Source: Asticcacaulis sp. MM231 (GTDB taxonomy: Bacteria; Pseudomonadota; Alphaproteobacteria; Caulobacterales; Caulobacteraceae). From it: a stretch of DNA of 64,000 nt. The notes beneath the pieces are model-generated. The model was given only the letters and a program-made list of their open reading frames with translations. It did no database searches and had not been told where the DNA came from. This document shows, piece after piece, positions 39,291 through 48,415 of the stretch (its first letter is position 1; every line of letters begins with the position of its first letter). The stretch is taken from assembly GCF_964186625.1 (NCBI RefSeq), contig NZ_OZ075110.1, positions 124,001-188,000 on the forward strand, in the 5' to 3' direction. Position numbers and translations under genes: made by a program.

Positions 39291-40456
39291 GGCGCAGGTT
39301 TAGCAGCCGTTTTGTTCTTTTGAGTGTACACAAGCAACCAGTCACCGATAGCTTTGATCGCTGAAGTGGCAAGGGTTTCATCAATCAAGGCGTACTCCGA
39401 CGGTGCGCCTGTTCTGGCCGATTGTAACTGATGATTAAGTCCGGGTAGCTCTAAAATTGTGACGTCCTGATTGGCCCTTAAGGCCGACCGCATGGCGGGC
39501 AAATTTTCTTTTGGCGGCGCTTGGGTATCTAAAGATCCACTCAGCACCAAGACGGGAATGTTGATTTGTGACAGATAGGGCTGGGGATCGTAACGCATCA
39601 TTTCGAAGCCCAGCGGGCTCGTTAAGCCAGCTATGCCGACATCCGCTTCGGCTTGCGAAAAGCGACCACTGACAATCAGGGGCTTTGACATGGCTGTGAG
39701 GGTGGCGCGCGCCTCTTCGGGGCTATGGGCGGCAAGAACGACCGAAAATATCTGTCGATAGAGCGCTTCGTCGCTGGCGATATCGGCCTCACCTTTGCCT
39801 TCCGCGCGAGAGATGGCCGCCTTCTGAATTAAATTGACCTGATCAAAGGGTAATGCCGCCGTTGAAAGGAGCGCCATAAACCTAAGACTGGGCTCTCGTG
39901 TTACGATCATAGGCGCAATATATCCGCCTTCAGAATCGCCAATAAGGCCAATTCGATGTTGGTCAACATCCTTACGTGTGGCGAGATAGCGTATGGCAGC
40001 CTGTGCATCGCTGGCAAGATCACTCAGGCTGGCGCTGGCAAAATCGCCCGTAGACCGCCCTACACCCCTTTTATCATAGCGCAAGACGGCGATGCCGCAG
40101 CGATTAATGGCATCGGCCAGGACCAGGAATTTCTTGTGCCCGGTATCTATCTCCTGCGGGCCCTGAGCGACTTCGTCGCGATCATTGGGGCCTGAGCCAG
40201 CCAAAAGGATGACCGTTGGGAAGGGCCCCTTACCTTCGGGCGTGCTAAACGAACCCGCAAGGGTTACGCCGGCCGCTGCATTGCTAAAGCGCACCTCTTC
40301 GGCAGGATAAGGCTTGGAGGCTTTGGCGATAGCCGCCTCTTGTGGTCGGGGTGAGGCCTCTCCCGCGCTCCCCTGCGCCGGCAAAAAACACGCCATGGTC
40401 ACCGCCATAAAGAGAGACAATCCATAAACATGGACCTTGATCCGTTGCTTTTTCAT
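39287..40456 (-). CDS. Secreted alpha/beta-hydrolase
   Basis: 389 residues from ATG 40456 with ribosome site AAGGGGGGAG; the longer frame to 40591 lacks one. A signal peptide (about 1-32) is followed by an alpha/beta hydrolase fold: oxyanion-side LLAGSGPNDRD, nucleophile elbow GDSEGG (S175), acid in SGSLDTQAPP and His in LPGLNHQLQ. It resembles dienelactone-hydrolase/acyl-peptidase-like esterases of periplasmic location; the substrate is unknown. Convergent with piuC, so it is unlikely to be part of the iron operon. Confidence 0.85.
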   Translation of the reverse strand: MKKQRIKVHVYGLSLFMAVTMACFLPAQGSAGEASPRPQEAAIAKASKPYPAEEVRFSNAAAGVTLAGSFSTPEGKGPFPTVILLAGSGPNDRDEVAQGPQEIDTGHKKFLVLADAINRCGIAVLRYDKRGVGRSTGDFASASLSDLASDAQAAIRYLATRKDVDQHRIGLIGDSEGGYIAPMIVTREPSLRFMALLSTAALPFDQVNLIQKAAISRAEGKGEADIASDEALYRQIFSVVLAAHSPEEARATLTAMSKPLIVSGRFSQAEADVGIAGLTSPLGFEMMRYDPQPYLSQINIPVLVLSGSLDTQAPPKENLPAMRSALRANQDVTILELPGLNHQLQSARTGAPSEYALIDETLATSAIKAIGDWLLVYTQKNKTAAKPAP

Positions 40457-40775
40457 CAAGCTCCCCCCTTGGGAATTGACGCATGGAAATGCGCTCGGCC
40501 CATACTGCCAACAACTTTGCGTCTGAATTTTGACATCTACAACCGAAGGCCGGGCGCCTTTACGCTTCGCCAATGGGTAAACCGATGACACACATGATGC
40601 GTCATCGGTCGGAGAGGTGGTACGCTTTACTATAGGCTACGCTTTTACTGGTTCGACGCGGTACCCGATCCGGTCGCCTCCCCTCGTCTGACCCTTGCCC
40701 TTCAGGGGGGGGGCAAGCATCAGAAAAGCCTCAATAACAATCTTCAGGTCCTAAGTGTTCACGGACGATGGTCCG

Positions 40776-42962
40776 TCACGCCGCCCTGACCGTGGCCAGG
40801 AACTTGTCCATCTCGTGATGCAGCCGTTCCGCCTGCTGGGCCAGCTCGGCCGACGCATTGAGAACCTCGACGGCCGAGGTGCCGGTCTGCTCCGCCGCTG
40901 ACGCCACGCCGGTAATGTTGGACGTCACCTCCTGCGTGCCAATCGACGCCTGATTGACGGCCTGGACGATCTCTTGCGTGGCGGCAGTCTGCTGTTCCAC
41001 GGCGGAGGCAATGATGGTGTTGGTCTGGTTGATGTTCTGGATCGTGCCGGAGATATTGGCGATGGCGGAGGCCGCCTTGGCGGTGGCTTCCTGGATATGG
41101 GCGATCTTGGCCGATATCTCGGTGGTCGCCCGCGCGGTCTGTCCGGCGAGCGCCTTGACCTCGGACGCCACGACCGCAAAGCCCTTGCCGGCCTCACCGG
41201 CCCGCGCCAATTCGATGGTGGCGTTCAGCGCCAGAAGGTTTGTCTGACTGGCAAGGCCCGCAATCAGATCGACAACACCGCCGATGCTGGCCGTCACTTC
41301 GTTCAGTTCGTCAACGATCTGCACTGCGCCCGAAGCCTCACGTACGGCCTCGGCGGAAATGGTCGCCGAGGTCTCGACCTGACGGCCAATTTCATTGACG
41401 GAGGCCCCCAGTTCTTCTGCCGACGAGGCGACCGAGGTAACATTGGCGCCGGCTTCTTCGGCCGCCGCCGATACAGCGATGGACTGGGAGGTGGCGCGCT
41501 GCGCCGTCGTGGACAACTGCTGAGCAGACGCCTGCATTTCTGTGGCGGCACTCGATACCAGCGTCACAATACCGCCGACGGATTTTTCAAACTCATTGGC
41601 CAGTTTCAGCATGATATCGCGGCGATCCTGATCCTGCTTGATGCGCTCAGCCTCGGCGCCCGCCGCCTTTTGAAGCGCCTCTTCTTCGGTGACCTCACGG
41701 ATGCGATCCACAGCGCGGGAGATGTCGCCGATTTCATCGCGGCGTTCCGCCCCGGCGATCTCAAGCAGCTTTTCGCCCTTGGCCAGTCGACCAAGCGCTT
41801 CGGTGAGGCGGGCGATCGGATTGGCGACATTGTTCGCCATAACGGCGATAACGCCGATTCCGAGCACCGCGACGATGCCGGCGCAGACCATTTCCCACAT
41901 CACGTCGCTGCCGCCACGCTTTTTGAGCGCATTTGACAGCCGGTCGGCATCCGCCATGACCACGGTGCGCGGTACAGAGATGATGACCGACCAGTATTGC
42001 CCGCTGCGGCCAAGCTCGATGGGCGCATAGACCCGCATATCGTCATGCTTCTTATCAAGGTTGACGAACGATTTGCCGGCCTTGATGTCGGCAAGGGCGT
42101 TCCATGCCAGGGGATCCAGGCTCTCGACCGTGCTGCCAATAGCGTCGGGATGGGCGCTGGAGGCCACGACCAGTCCATCGGAGGTGACGATCGTAACATT
42201 GCCCTTGCCATCGTAGATCGATTTCTTGACGTCCAGGGCCAGGGTCTGGACAAACGTCAGGTCAAAGTCCGCGCCGGCAACCCCCTTGAACTGACCCTCG
42301 ACGATGATGGGCACGGACATGGTGGCGAGGAAGACGTTTTTGCCCTGCACAATATAGGGCAAGGGCGCCAGAATGCTCTCACGACCGTTGGTTTCCGGTC
42401 CGATAAACCAGCCGCCCTTCATCAGGCCGTTGGTATGAAGCTCGCGGCTGTCATATTCCACCAGAGGCTGGAGAGCGATCTGGCCCTGGGCATTTCTGGT
42501 CCAGTAAGGCAAGGCGCGACCTGTGGTGTCGGCGCCCATCTCCTTGCGATTGACGTAGGCGCCGTCAGCGCCGTCCAGCGCATTGGGCATCCAGGCGCTA
42601 TAGGTGCCATTGAAGCGCGGATTGTCCTTAAGAACGCCCACAAGAATGTCATTGAGCTGGCGGCGGCGCGACGCCTTTGGCGCACCATCTGGACCTGCGA
42701 CCACTTCAAGGCTGCGCGCCATGTTTCGCGCTGAGGAAAAGGCTGTGTCGACTTCCGCGCGGACCGTCCCGGCCTGGGCGGAGGCCAGCCGCGTCAGGGA
42801 CTCGCTGCTACTTTTGTCCAGCAAGCCCTGTACGTTTTCGTTGACAAAATGCGTCGTTTTTCCAGAGGAAAAAATACCATAGCCGACCAGAGCACCCGTT
42901 GCAGCCAAAAGGCACAGGGCTGACAGGGCTACGATCTTGGTCTTAACAGAGTGGATATTCAT
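40776..42962 (-). CDS. Methyl-accepting chemotaxis protein (dCache sensor)
   Basis: 728 residues. An N-terminal membrane anchor (about 9-30) leads to a large periplasmic dCache-type double PAS sensor (about 40-350, with [17 protein letters not shown] and [10 protein letters not shown] blocks). A second membrane helix (about 355-378), a HAMP domain ([21 protein letters not shown]) and a cytoplasmic signalling domain follow, the last with the conserved hairpin [40 protein letters not shown]. The tip reads IELARAG where most receptors have IEAARAG. There is no C-terminal CheR/CheB pentapeptide. The ligand is unknown; proximity to the polysaccharide locus suggests sensing of plant-derived solutes, but this is only inference. 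Confidence 0.93.
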   Translation of the reverse strand: MNIHSVKTKIVALSALCLLAATGALVGYGIFSSGKTTHFVNENVQGLLDKSSSESLTRLASAQAGTVRAEVDTAFSSARNMARSLEVVAGPDGAPKASRRRQLNDILVGVLKDNPRFNGTYSAWMPNALDGADGAYVNRKEMGADTTGRALPYWTRNAQGQIALQPLVEYDSRELHTNGLMKGGWFIGPETNGRESILAPLPYIVQGKNVFLATMSVPIIVEGQFKGVAGADFDLTFVQTLALDVKKSIYDGKGNVTIVTSDGLVVASSAHPDAIGSTVESLDPLAWNALADIKAGKSFVNLDKKHDDMRVYAPIELGRSGQYWSVIISVPRTVVMADADRLSNALKKRGGSDVMWEMVCAGIVAVLGIGVIAVMANNVANPIARLTEALGRLAKGEKLLEIAGAERRDEIGDISRAVDRIREVTEEEALQKAAGAEAERIKQDQDRRDIMLKLANEFEKSVGGIVTLVSSAATEMQASAQQLSTTAQRATSQSIAVSAAAEEAGANVTSVASSAEELGASVNEIGRQVETSATISAEAVREASGAVQIVDELNEVTASIGGVVDLIAGLASQTNLLALNATIELARAGEAGKGFAVVASEVKALAGQTARATTEISAKIAHIQEATAKAASAIANISGTIQNINQTNTIIASAVEQQTAATQEIVQAVNQASIGTQEVTSNITGVASAAEQTGTSAVEVLNASAELAQQAERLHHEMDKFLATVRAA

Positions 42963-43318
42963 ATGTTCCTCCAGCCGCCTCTTGGTGCGTGTAGGAAGGA
43001 CATACCCATATGCTTAATGGGGTCTTAAGGCGTGGAAGGCTTACAAGTTTAAATAATTCAAAACACAGGGCCTTCATGAATAAGGTGTTGCATATAGCGA
43101 CACAATTTCAAATAAATGTCGCATATGCACATGTATGCGACATTCATCTAGAGAAAATATTCCACATAAATATTACCTCGAATACGCTGAAACACGAGAT
43201 TTAATAGTGAATATACGTGAAAAATCATAAATAGTACAAATCATTATTATACCGCTTCTGTTAAAGCATCAAGACGCATCTACCTGAATAGACAAAGATC
43301 AATCAGGCCTGCGCGTGC
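42963..43318. other. AT-rich intergenic between chemoreceptor and GH5 gene
   Basis: 356 bp of clearly AT-rich sequence without a convincing gene. It holds the chemoreceptor promoter region and the dyad at 43115-43144. Short frames here have low-complexity, non-coding composition. Confidence 0.5.
43115..43144. promoter_or_regulatory. 11-bp-arm dyad upstream of chemoreceptor
   Basis: AATGTCGCATA (43115-43125), an 8-nt spacer and TATGCGACATT (43134-43144), perfectly inverted. A related half (GCATATAGCGACA) lies about 20 bp to the left. Probable operator, about 155 bp upstream of the chemoreceptor start; the regulator is unknown. Confidence 0.5.
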
Positions 43319-44563
43319 CTATATCTTGCCGGCACCTGAAAGGACGGCGTCCAGTCCCCGCGGGTCGAGAATGGCCTGCGTGTTGCGATCGATAAGCCCG
43401 CCGGTGTCCCACAGGAAGGGTAAGAGCCCGTTCGCGAGCGCTTTCTGCGTGACGTACTTCAGCCAATGGACGCGCGAAGCCAGGTGCCGTTCCAGGTCCT
43501 TAGGCGTGCTTCGGATAATAGCGCCATACTCCCCCAGAATGACGGGGACGCCGGCATCGGTGAACAACCGCTTCACGATGGCCATTTGTTGATCGACATT
43601 ATCTTCCTCACCCCATATCGTATTGCGGTCGGGCTCAACCGTGGAATGATAGTCCTTGCCCCAGTAATAGAACATCTTTCCCCAGCTCTGGTCTTCCGTC
43701 ATGAGCGCGAACTGGAAAGGTGTATAGAAGTGCACTTCGGTCATGAGGCGGTTGGTAGCGCTGTCGACCGGCATCTTGTACCAGAGGGCGGCGGCATTAT
43801 CGATACTGGTGTTGGGCGCCTGCAGCACCAGGGTGCGATAGGCGTTCCTGCCACCGGTGGAACGGACCGTGTCGATGAAGGCCTGGTGATAAGCATACAG
43901 CACCTCCATCTGCTGCTTTGTTTCGCAGTTGGGCTCATTGGCGCTGGCCAGGACAAGCCGCTCGTCATAGTCGCGCAAGTGCGTAGCGATCTGCTCCCAA
44001 AACGCCCTCTGCTTGGCGATGACACCGTCCTTCGCGGCCGGTGTTACGTTGTTTTCAAGCCAGCCGCCGTCCCAATGGATGTTGAGCACCACGTACATGT
44101 CGGCATTGATGCAATACTGAACGACGTCCTTGACGCGATTAAGCCAGGTGCGGCTGATCTCGGCCGTGGCGGCATTGGCATATTGATTCCATGAACATGG
44201 CAGTCGAATGGCGTCAAAGCCCTTGGCCTTGGCCGTGTCAATCAGTGCCTGCGAGATAAGCGGATTGCCCCAGGCGGTTTCGCCACCTATGGCCTCAAGG
44301 GTATTGCCGATATTAAGCCCGAGCTTGATGCGCGCGGCGATCTCCGTGGCCGAACGCGTCATCCCGGACGCGTCCGCCGCCTTAGGGCGGGTATTGTAGC
44401 TTGGGTACAGTCCGCCTGAAGACGATGAGGCGCCCGCCCCCCCGTCATCACGTGTGACAACACCGCCTGACGCTGCCCCGCAAACGGCGCCCCCCAGTGG
44501 CAGAAGACTGATGCCCGCTGCGATAACCAGCTTACGGCGGTTGCTGTCGAAAGAAGGTTTCAT
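43319..44563 (-). CDS. GH5-family endo-beta-glucanase (GH5_4-like, xyloglucanase candidate)
   Basis: 414 residues. The N-terminus DSNRRKLVIAAGISLLPLGG is a Tat-like or Sec export signal, followed by a Ser/Gly linker. The GH5 barrel shows IKLGLNIGNTLEAIGGETAWGNP (the GH5_4 start), RLPCSWNQY, NIHWDGGW, the acid/base in ASANEPN (E210) and the nucleophile in ILGEYGA (E345). The family hydrolyses beta-1,4-glucan backbones; subfamily 4 is rich in xyloglucanases. It is the last gene of the polysaccharide locus and would cut the main chain, with side-chain enzymes encoded upstream. A hairpin separates it from gh39. Confidence 0.9.
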   Translation of the reverse strand: MKPSFDSNRRKLVIAAGISLLPLGGAVCGAASGGVVTRDDGGAGASSSSGGLYPSYNTRPKAADASGMTRSATEIAARIKLGLNIGNTLEAIGGETAWGNPLISQALIDTAKAKGFDAIRLPCSWNQYANAATAEISRTWLNRVKDVVQYCINADMYVVLNIHWDGGWLENNVTPAAKDGVIAKQRAFWEQIATHLRDYDERLVLASANEPNCETKQQMEVLYAYHQAFIDTVRSTGGRNAYRTLVLQAPNTSIDNAAALWYKMPVDSATNRLMTEVHFYTPFQFALMTEDQSWGKMFYYWGKDYHSTVEPDRNTIWGEEDNVDQQMAIVKRLFTDAGVPVILGEYGAIIRSTPKDLERHLASRVHWLKYVTQKALANGLLPFLWDTGGLIDRNTQAILDPRGLDAVLSGAGKI

Positions 44564-44579
44564 GGTGCTCCCGTGTGTA

Positions 44580-44616
44580 AGACGGGGTCGAAGCCAGACC
44601 CCGCCGTCTTTTTTTG
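44580..44616 (+). terminator. Hairpin plus T-run between gh39 and gh5, oriented against the operon
   Basis: AGACGGGGTC (44580-44589), a 7-nt loop, GACCCCGCCGTCT, then a run of seven T. As a rho-independent terminator it works for plus-strand transcription, antisense to the operon. On the operon mRNA it forms a stable intergenic stem without a T-run, which could protect or separate the gh5 message. Confidence 0.7.
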
Positions 44617-44653
44617 TTAAATATTATATGGGTCAGGGCCGTCGTCTGCGGCT

Positions 44654-46237
44654 TTATGCCTGGGGCGTCAAGGTAATCAGAACGATGTCATTGCTGTTCA
44701 TCGGCAGAGTTACCTCGGCCGTTCCGGTCGCACCGATCGTCACGGTGCGCACGCTGTCGGGCTGATCGCGGGTGACATCCTGCAGGGTCGCCAGTTGCGC
44801 CGGGGTCAGATCCTTGGGGGAGCCCATGGCGATGTAATGGCTGTAGGCGTCATTGCGCTTATAGCCCGTGCGGCGAAGCGTCAGCGCGTATGTACCCGGC
44901 TTGAGACCGCTCAGCCTGACCTTGACCGGCGCGGAGGCTGCGTTTGGCACCAGCTTGCTGTAGAAGGTCCCGTTGCTGGTGCCCTTCTGGTCGGGGAGCT
45001 GGTAGTCCCAGACGACGGCGGATACCGAGGCGCCATCATAGGAGGCCCAGACCTGCTTGTCGGCGGCAGGGATTTCATGGCCGCGCAGGGCGTGGAGGTA
45101 TTTGTAGGCAAACCAGGAGGCCTTGCGGATCCCGTCCTTGGTCATCAGGCCGAAGCCGCCGTGGAAGGCGTTGCCCGGAGGGCCCGGCTCCTCGAACAGA
45201 TCGGAATAAACCCAGTAGCTCATCCCCTGGACAAGGCCTTGCGTGCCCTTCAGCTTGCTGAGGATATAGGGGGCCGCGACGTAGGAATCATGGGTCAGGT
45301 CGCGTGGATTATAGCTGGTGCTCCATTCGGTGAAGAACAAAGGCATACCCGGCAGATGCGAGGCTTCGATCTCACCCCGGACCTTGCGGACATCAGCGAT
45401 AATGGCGTCAGGATTCTTCGATAGCTGAAGATCCATCTTGCCCTCTTCATCGAGATAGCCGTAATCGACGCCGTAGGTGTGGGTGGAGGCGAAATCGACC
45501 GGCGTGTTGGTCGCTTTGGCGTAGGCCAGAAGCTCCGGCACCCAGGCGGCGCCCGCCGTTGACGGGCCGCCCACGCGCAGTTTTGCATCCACCGCCTTGA
45601 GCGTGCGGGCCGTGACGCCATAAAGCGCGAAATAGGCTTCCTGGTCGCCATACTGCCAGAAACCATCGAGATTGGGCTCGTTCCACACCTCGAAATACCA
45701 GCTCCGCACCTCGTCGATGCCATAACGTGCGATCAGGTGACGCGCGAAAGTATCGATCAGTTGTTCCCACAGATCGAGGCGCGGATGCGAGGTATTGCCC
45801 TTCCAGTAGAAGATCGTCTGGTCGGATGACTTCATCGCCGACGGTGTGAAACCCAGCTCGACGAAGGGCCGGATGCCCATTTTCAGGAAGGCGTCGTAGA
45901 GATAGTCGATCTTCGTCCAGTCATAGACCAGCTTGTTATCGACCATCTTCACCGTGCCGAGATCATCATGGAAGATGTCGTGCAGGCGGATGTAGCGGAA
46001 GCCCAGCTCATCACATGTGATCTTGAGCTGCGCCAGATTGGCGTCACGAATCGTCGTACCCGAATAGTCGGCGCCGACCGAAAGGTCAAAGAAGCGGTCA
46101 ATCGGTCGGGTGGCCTGGCGGACATCCAGGTCGACAAGGCGCGTGCCCGCCGGTTTGGCGAGGGCGCCGGTCGCCGGCAGGGCCGCACCAAGCGCGATCA
46201 GGGAAACCAGCGAGCGCCGGGAAAGGTGAGGTGTCAT
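44654..46237 (-). CDS. GH39-family glycosidase (beta-xylosidase-like)
   Basis: 527 residues with a twin-arginine-like leader (MTPHLSRRSLVSLIALGAAL to ALA). The GH39 barrel is recognisable by GFRYIRLHDIFHDD, the acid/base in YFEVWNEPNLDGFW (E187) and the nucleophile in PLFFTEWSTSYN (E304). A C-terminal beta-sandwich (about 410-527) follows. GH39 includes beta-xylosidases and alpha-iduronidases; exported xylosidase-like activity fits the locus, but the actual substrate (xylose or arabinose side chains) is unproven. No strong ribosome site is seen before 46237. Confidence 0.88.
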   Translation of the reverse strand: MTPHLSRRSLVSLIALGAALPATGALAKPAGTRLVDLDVRQATRPIDRFFDLSVGADYSGTTIRDANLAQLKITCDELGFRYIRLHDIFHDDLGTVKMVDNKLVYDWTKIDYLYDAFLKMGIRPFVELGFTPSAMKSSDQTIFYWKGNTSHPRLDLWEQLIDTFARHLIARYGIDEVRSWYFEVWNEPNLDGFWQYGDQEAYFALYGVTARTLKAVDAKLRVGGPSTAGAAWVPELLAYAKATNTPVDFASTHTYGVDYGYLDEEGKMDLQLSKNPDAIIADVRKVRGEIEASHLPGMPLFFTEWSTSYNPRDLTHDSYVAAPYILSKLKGTQGLVQGMSYWVYSDLFEEPGPPGNAFHGGFGLMTKDGIRKASWFAYKYLHALRGHEIPAADKQVWASYDGASVSAVVWDYQLPDQKGTSNGTFYSKLVPNAASAPVKVRLSGLKPGTYALTLRRTGYKRNDAYSHYIAMGSPKDLTPAQLATLQDVTRDQPDSVRTVTIGATGTAEVTLPMNSNDIVLITLTPQA

Positions 46238-46287
46238 TGCGGAGGATCCAATGGTTGACGGAGGCAGATGATGGCGAGTGTAGTGTC

Positions 46288-48339
46288 TTATTGGAGAAGT
46301 TCAACGCCGTCGGCATCGAGGTGGAGGGTTCCGCTCCATGTCTTGCCGGTCAGGACGCTGGTGCCCTGGCCGTCCAGAACGACATCCTTCGGGCCGTAAG
46401 ACGCATTGACGTAAAGTGTGCGGCCATCGACGACCCGGGCATAAACACCCTCCGGTGTTTTCGGTCCCGGCACGATCTTCAGTTGCTTGTACAGGCTGCG
46501 GTACAAAGGCTGCATGATTGACGGCTGAGCCGGTGTGGCGACATAGATCGCCTGCCCCTTGCCGAACGCGTTGACCGTGATGACCGGCGGCGATCCCTCG
46601 ACATTGGAGAAACGCGCCATGACCTTTGCCGTCGAGGGTTCGAGCACTTCATAGAAGTTGATTGTGGTCGTGAAGTCGCTGTCGCCAATCTTGCCCGTCA
46701 GCGGCGCATAGTTGCGATAGAAGGCGTTGGTTTTCAGACCGAAAACATCGCTTAAACGGCCCGGCAGGGGCGTGTTGAACCACTGGTTGTGCTCATTGAC
46801 CTTGGCCGAGAAGGCCGTCATGATGACCGTACCGCCCGCCTTGACATAGTTACGGATCGCATCGGCTGAGGCCTGTGTCATCAGGTATTCACCCGGCACG
46901 ACCACGAGCTTGTACTGGCTGAGATCCTCATGGGCGATGTTGATCACGGCCACGTCGATATTGTCGTTATAGAGCGGGGCGAAGGCGTTGTGCTTTTGCT
47001 CCATGTAAGGCGTGGTGATGTATTGCTTGACCGTGTTGGACGGACCATTGGGACTGGACGCCACTTTTGATTCGAACGAGTAGGCGATCGCCGCCTGCGG
47101 CTCGAGCTTGCGCGGGAAACCCATTTTTTGCAGCTTCTTGAAGTCCGTGGCCATCGCGCCCCATTCATCGAGTTTCCACGACGGGGTGTCATCGTGATCG
47201 ATCAGGCCAAACAGAGCCTGCTCCTCACCGCCCAGATGGCTGTTGAAGGTCCAGGCCAACATACCCTGACCGCCGTTGAGCAGTCCGAAATAGGCCCACA
47301 TGCGCGACCGGCCCTTGGTGCCGTAATAGCCCCCGCCGCCCGCCTGAAACTCATTGAACCAACTCGGGGTCGTCAGCGCCCCCTTCATCATCATCGTCTC
47401 GAAGCCACCACTGATCGCGTCGCCATTGTAAAAGCCATACGACCCGTAGCTGACATAGGTCTTGTAGGTCGACAGATAGTCAAAGCCCTTGCGATCGCTT
47501 GAATCCCAGAGGTTCGAGATCGTCGGCTTGTCCGGCGCGTTGCGGCGGCGCGCCTGCTCCAGATCCATCAGGTTGTCTATAGTGACGTCAGACCAGAAGC
47601 GGCGCAGATCGAGGTAACGCTCAAAGGGGCCAGGGCCCTCGCCGTAGGGTAATTCGACCTGATCCCAATCGGTCAGGGTACGAGCCCAGCGCTGGGTTGC
47701 CCACGCCTTGTTCAAAGCCTCCAGCGTGACATATTTCTTCTGCAACCAGGCAATGAAGCGCGTGCGGTCGGCCGGCGAGTAGGACATGAAGCCGTTGCCG
47801 ATTTCGTTATTGTACCCGATGGCGATGACCGCCGGGTTTTTGCCGTAGCGCTTGGTCATGGCCTCGGCGAGATCCCGGGCCAGCCGGCGATAATCCGGAT
47901 CGCTGGTATCGTCCATGTAGCGCTCGGCGGCATAGAGCCGGGTGCCGTTCTGAGCCACCAGATCGACGCCGGGATATTTCTTGTGCAGCCACATCGGCGC
48001 CGGCTGTCCCGGAATGTCGACAATGACCTTGATGCCATTGGCGTGCATTTCGGCGATGACCGCATCGAACTTTTCAAAGGTGAAGACACCCTCAGCCGGC
48101 TGGAAATAATCCCACGACAGGTCACCCATTCTGACGACGGTAAAGCCTGCTTTTTTCATCAGGGCTATGTCCTGATGAATCTGTTGCGGCGTGCGATCGA
48201 CCGGCTGATAGTTTGCGCCGATGTAGAGTTGTCCGGCGCCCGGCCAGTCCGGATGCCCCGCGGCGCTTTGGGCTGAGGCCACCCCGGTGATCGCTGCGAA
48301 CAAGGCGGCGGTGCTGATAAGAAGAGCTTTAAGCTTCAT
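46288..48339 (-). CDS. GH42-family beta-galactosidase
   Basis: 683 residues with a signal peptide (MKLKALLISTAALFAAITGV ASA). The GH42 fold is recognised by the N-terminal IGANYQPVDRTPQQIHQDIALMKKAG, GFTVVRMGDLSWDYFQPAEG, the acid/base in IGYNNEIG (E179) and the nucleophile in SWFNEFQAG (E330). These are followed by the class-I-glutamine-amidotransferase-like trimerisation domain (KLVVVPGEYLMTQASADAIR) and a small C-terminal beta domain. It is an exported version of a normally cytoplasmic family. It would remove terminal beta-galactose from side chains after fucose is removed by GH29. Confidence 0.92.
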   Translation of the reverse strand: MKLKALLISTAALFAAITGVASAQSAAGHPDWPGAGQLYIGANYQPVDRTPQQIHQDIALMKKAGFTVVRMGDLSWDYFQPAEGVFTFEKFDAVIAEMHANGIKVIVDIPGQPAPMWLHKKYPGVDLVAQNGTRLYAAERYMDDTSDPDYRRLARDLAEAMTKRYGKNPAVIAIGYNNEIGNGFMSYSPADRTRFIAWLQKKYVTLEALNKAWATQRWARTLTDWDQVELPYGEGPGPFERYLDLRRFWSDVTIDNLMDLEQARRRNAPDKPTISNLWDSSDRKGFDYLSTYKTYVSYGSYGFYNGDAISGGFETMMMKGALTTPSWFNEFQAGGGGYYGTKGRSRMWAYFGLLNGGQGMLAWTFNSHLGGEEQALFGLIDHDDTPSWKLDEWGAMATDFKKLQKMGFPRKLEPQAAIAYSFESKVASSPNGPSNTVKQYITTPYMEQKHNAFAPLYNDNIDVAVINIAHEDLSQYKLVVVPGEYLMTQASADAIRNYVKAGGTVIMTAFSAKVNEHNQWFNTPLPGRLSDVFGLKTNAFYRNYAPLTGKIGDSDFTTTINFYEVLEPSTAKVMARFSNVEGSPPVITVNAFGKGQAIYVATPAQPSIMQPLYRSLYKQLKIVPGPKTPEGVYARVVDGRTLYVNASYGPKDVVLDGQGTSVLTGKTWSGTLHLDADGVELLQ

Positions 48340-48415
48340 GAGGCGTTTTCCTGAAAACTATACAACATGGCCGGTGCCACGCTGGGCACACGAAGCCGAT
48401 AAAAAAGATTGAGGC

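Noticed and set aside
40694..40717. CTTGCCC/GGGCAAG hairpin downstream of the chemoreceptor as terminator
   Set aside because: Loop is mostly a G-run and no T-run follows on the minus strand; not convincing.
40974..41936. 320-codon plus-strand open frame opposite the chemoreceptor
   Set aside because: Shadow of the conserved signalling domain.
43010..43204. 64-codon plus-strand frame in the AT-rich gap
   Set aside because: Low-complexity AT-rich composition and overlap with a dyad; no coding signature.
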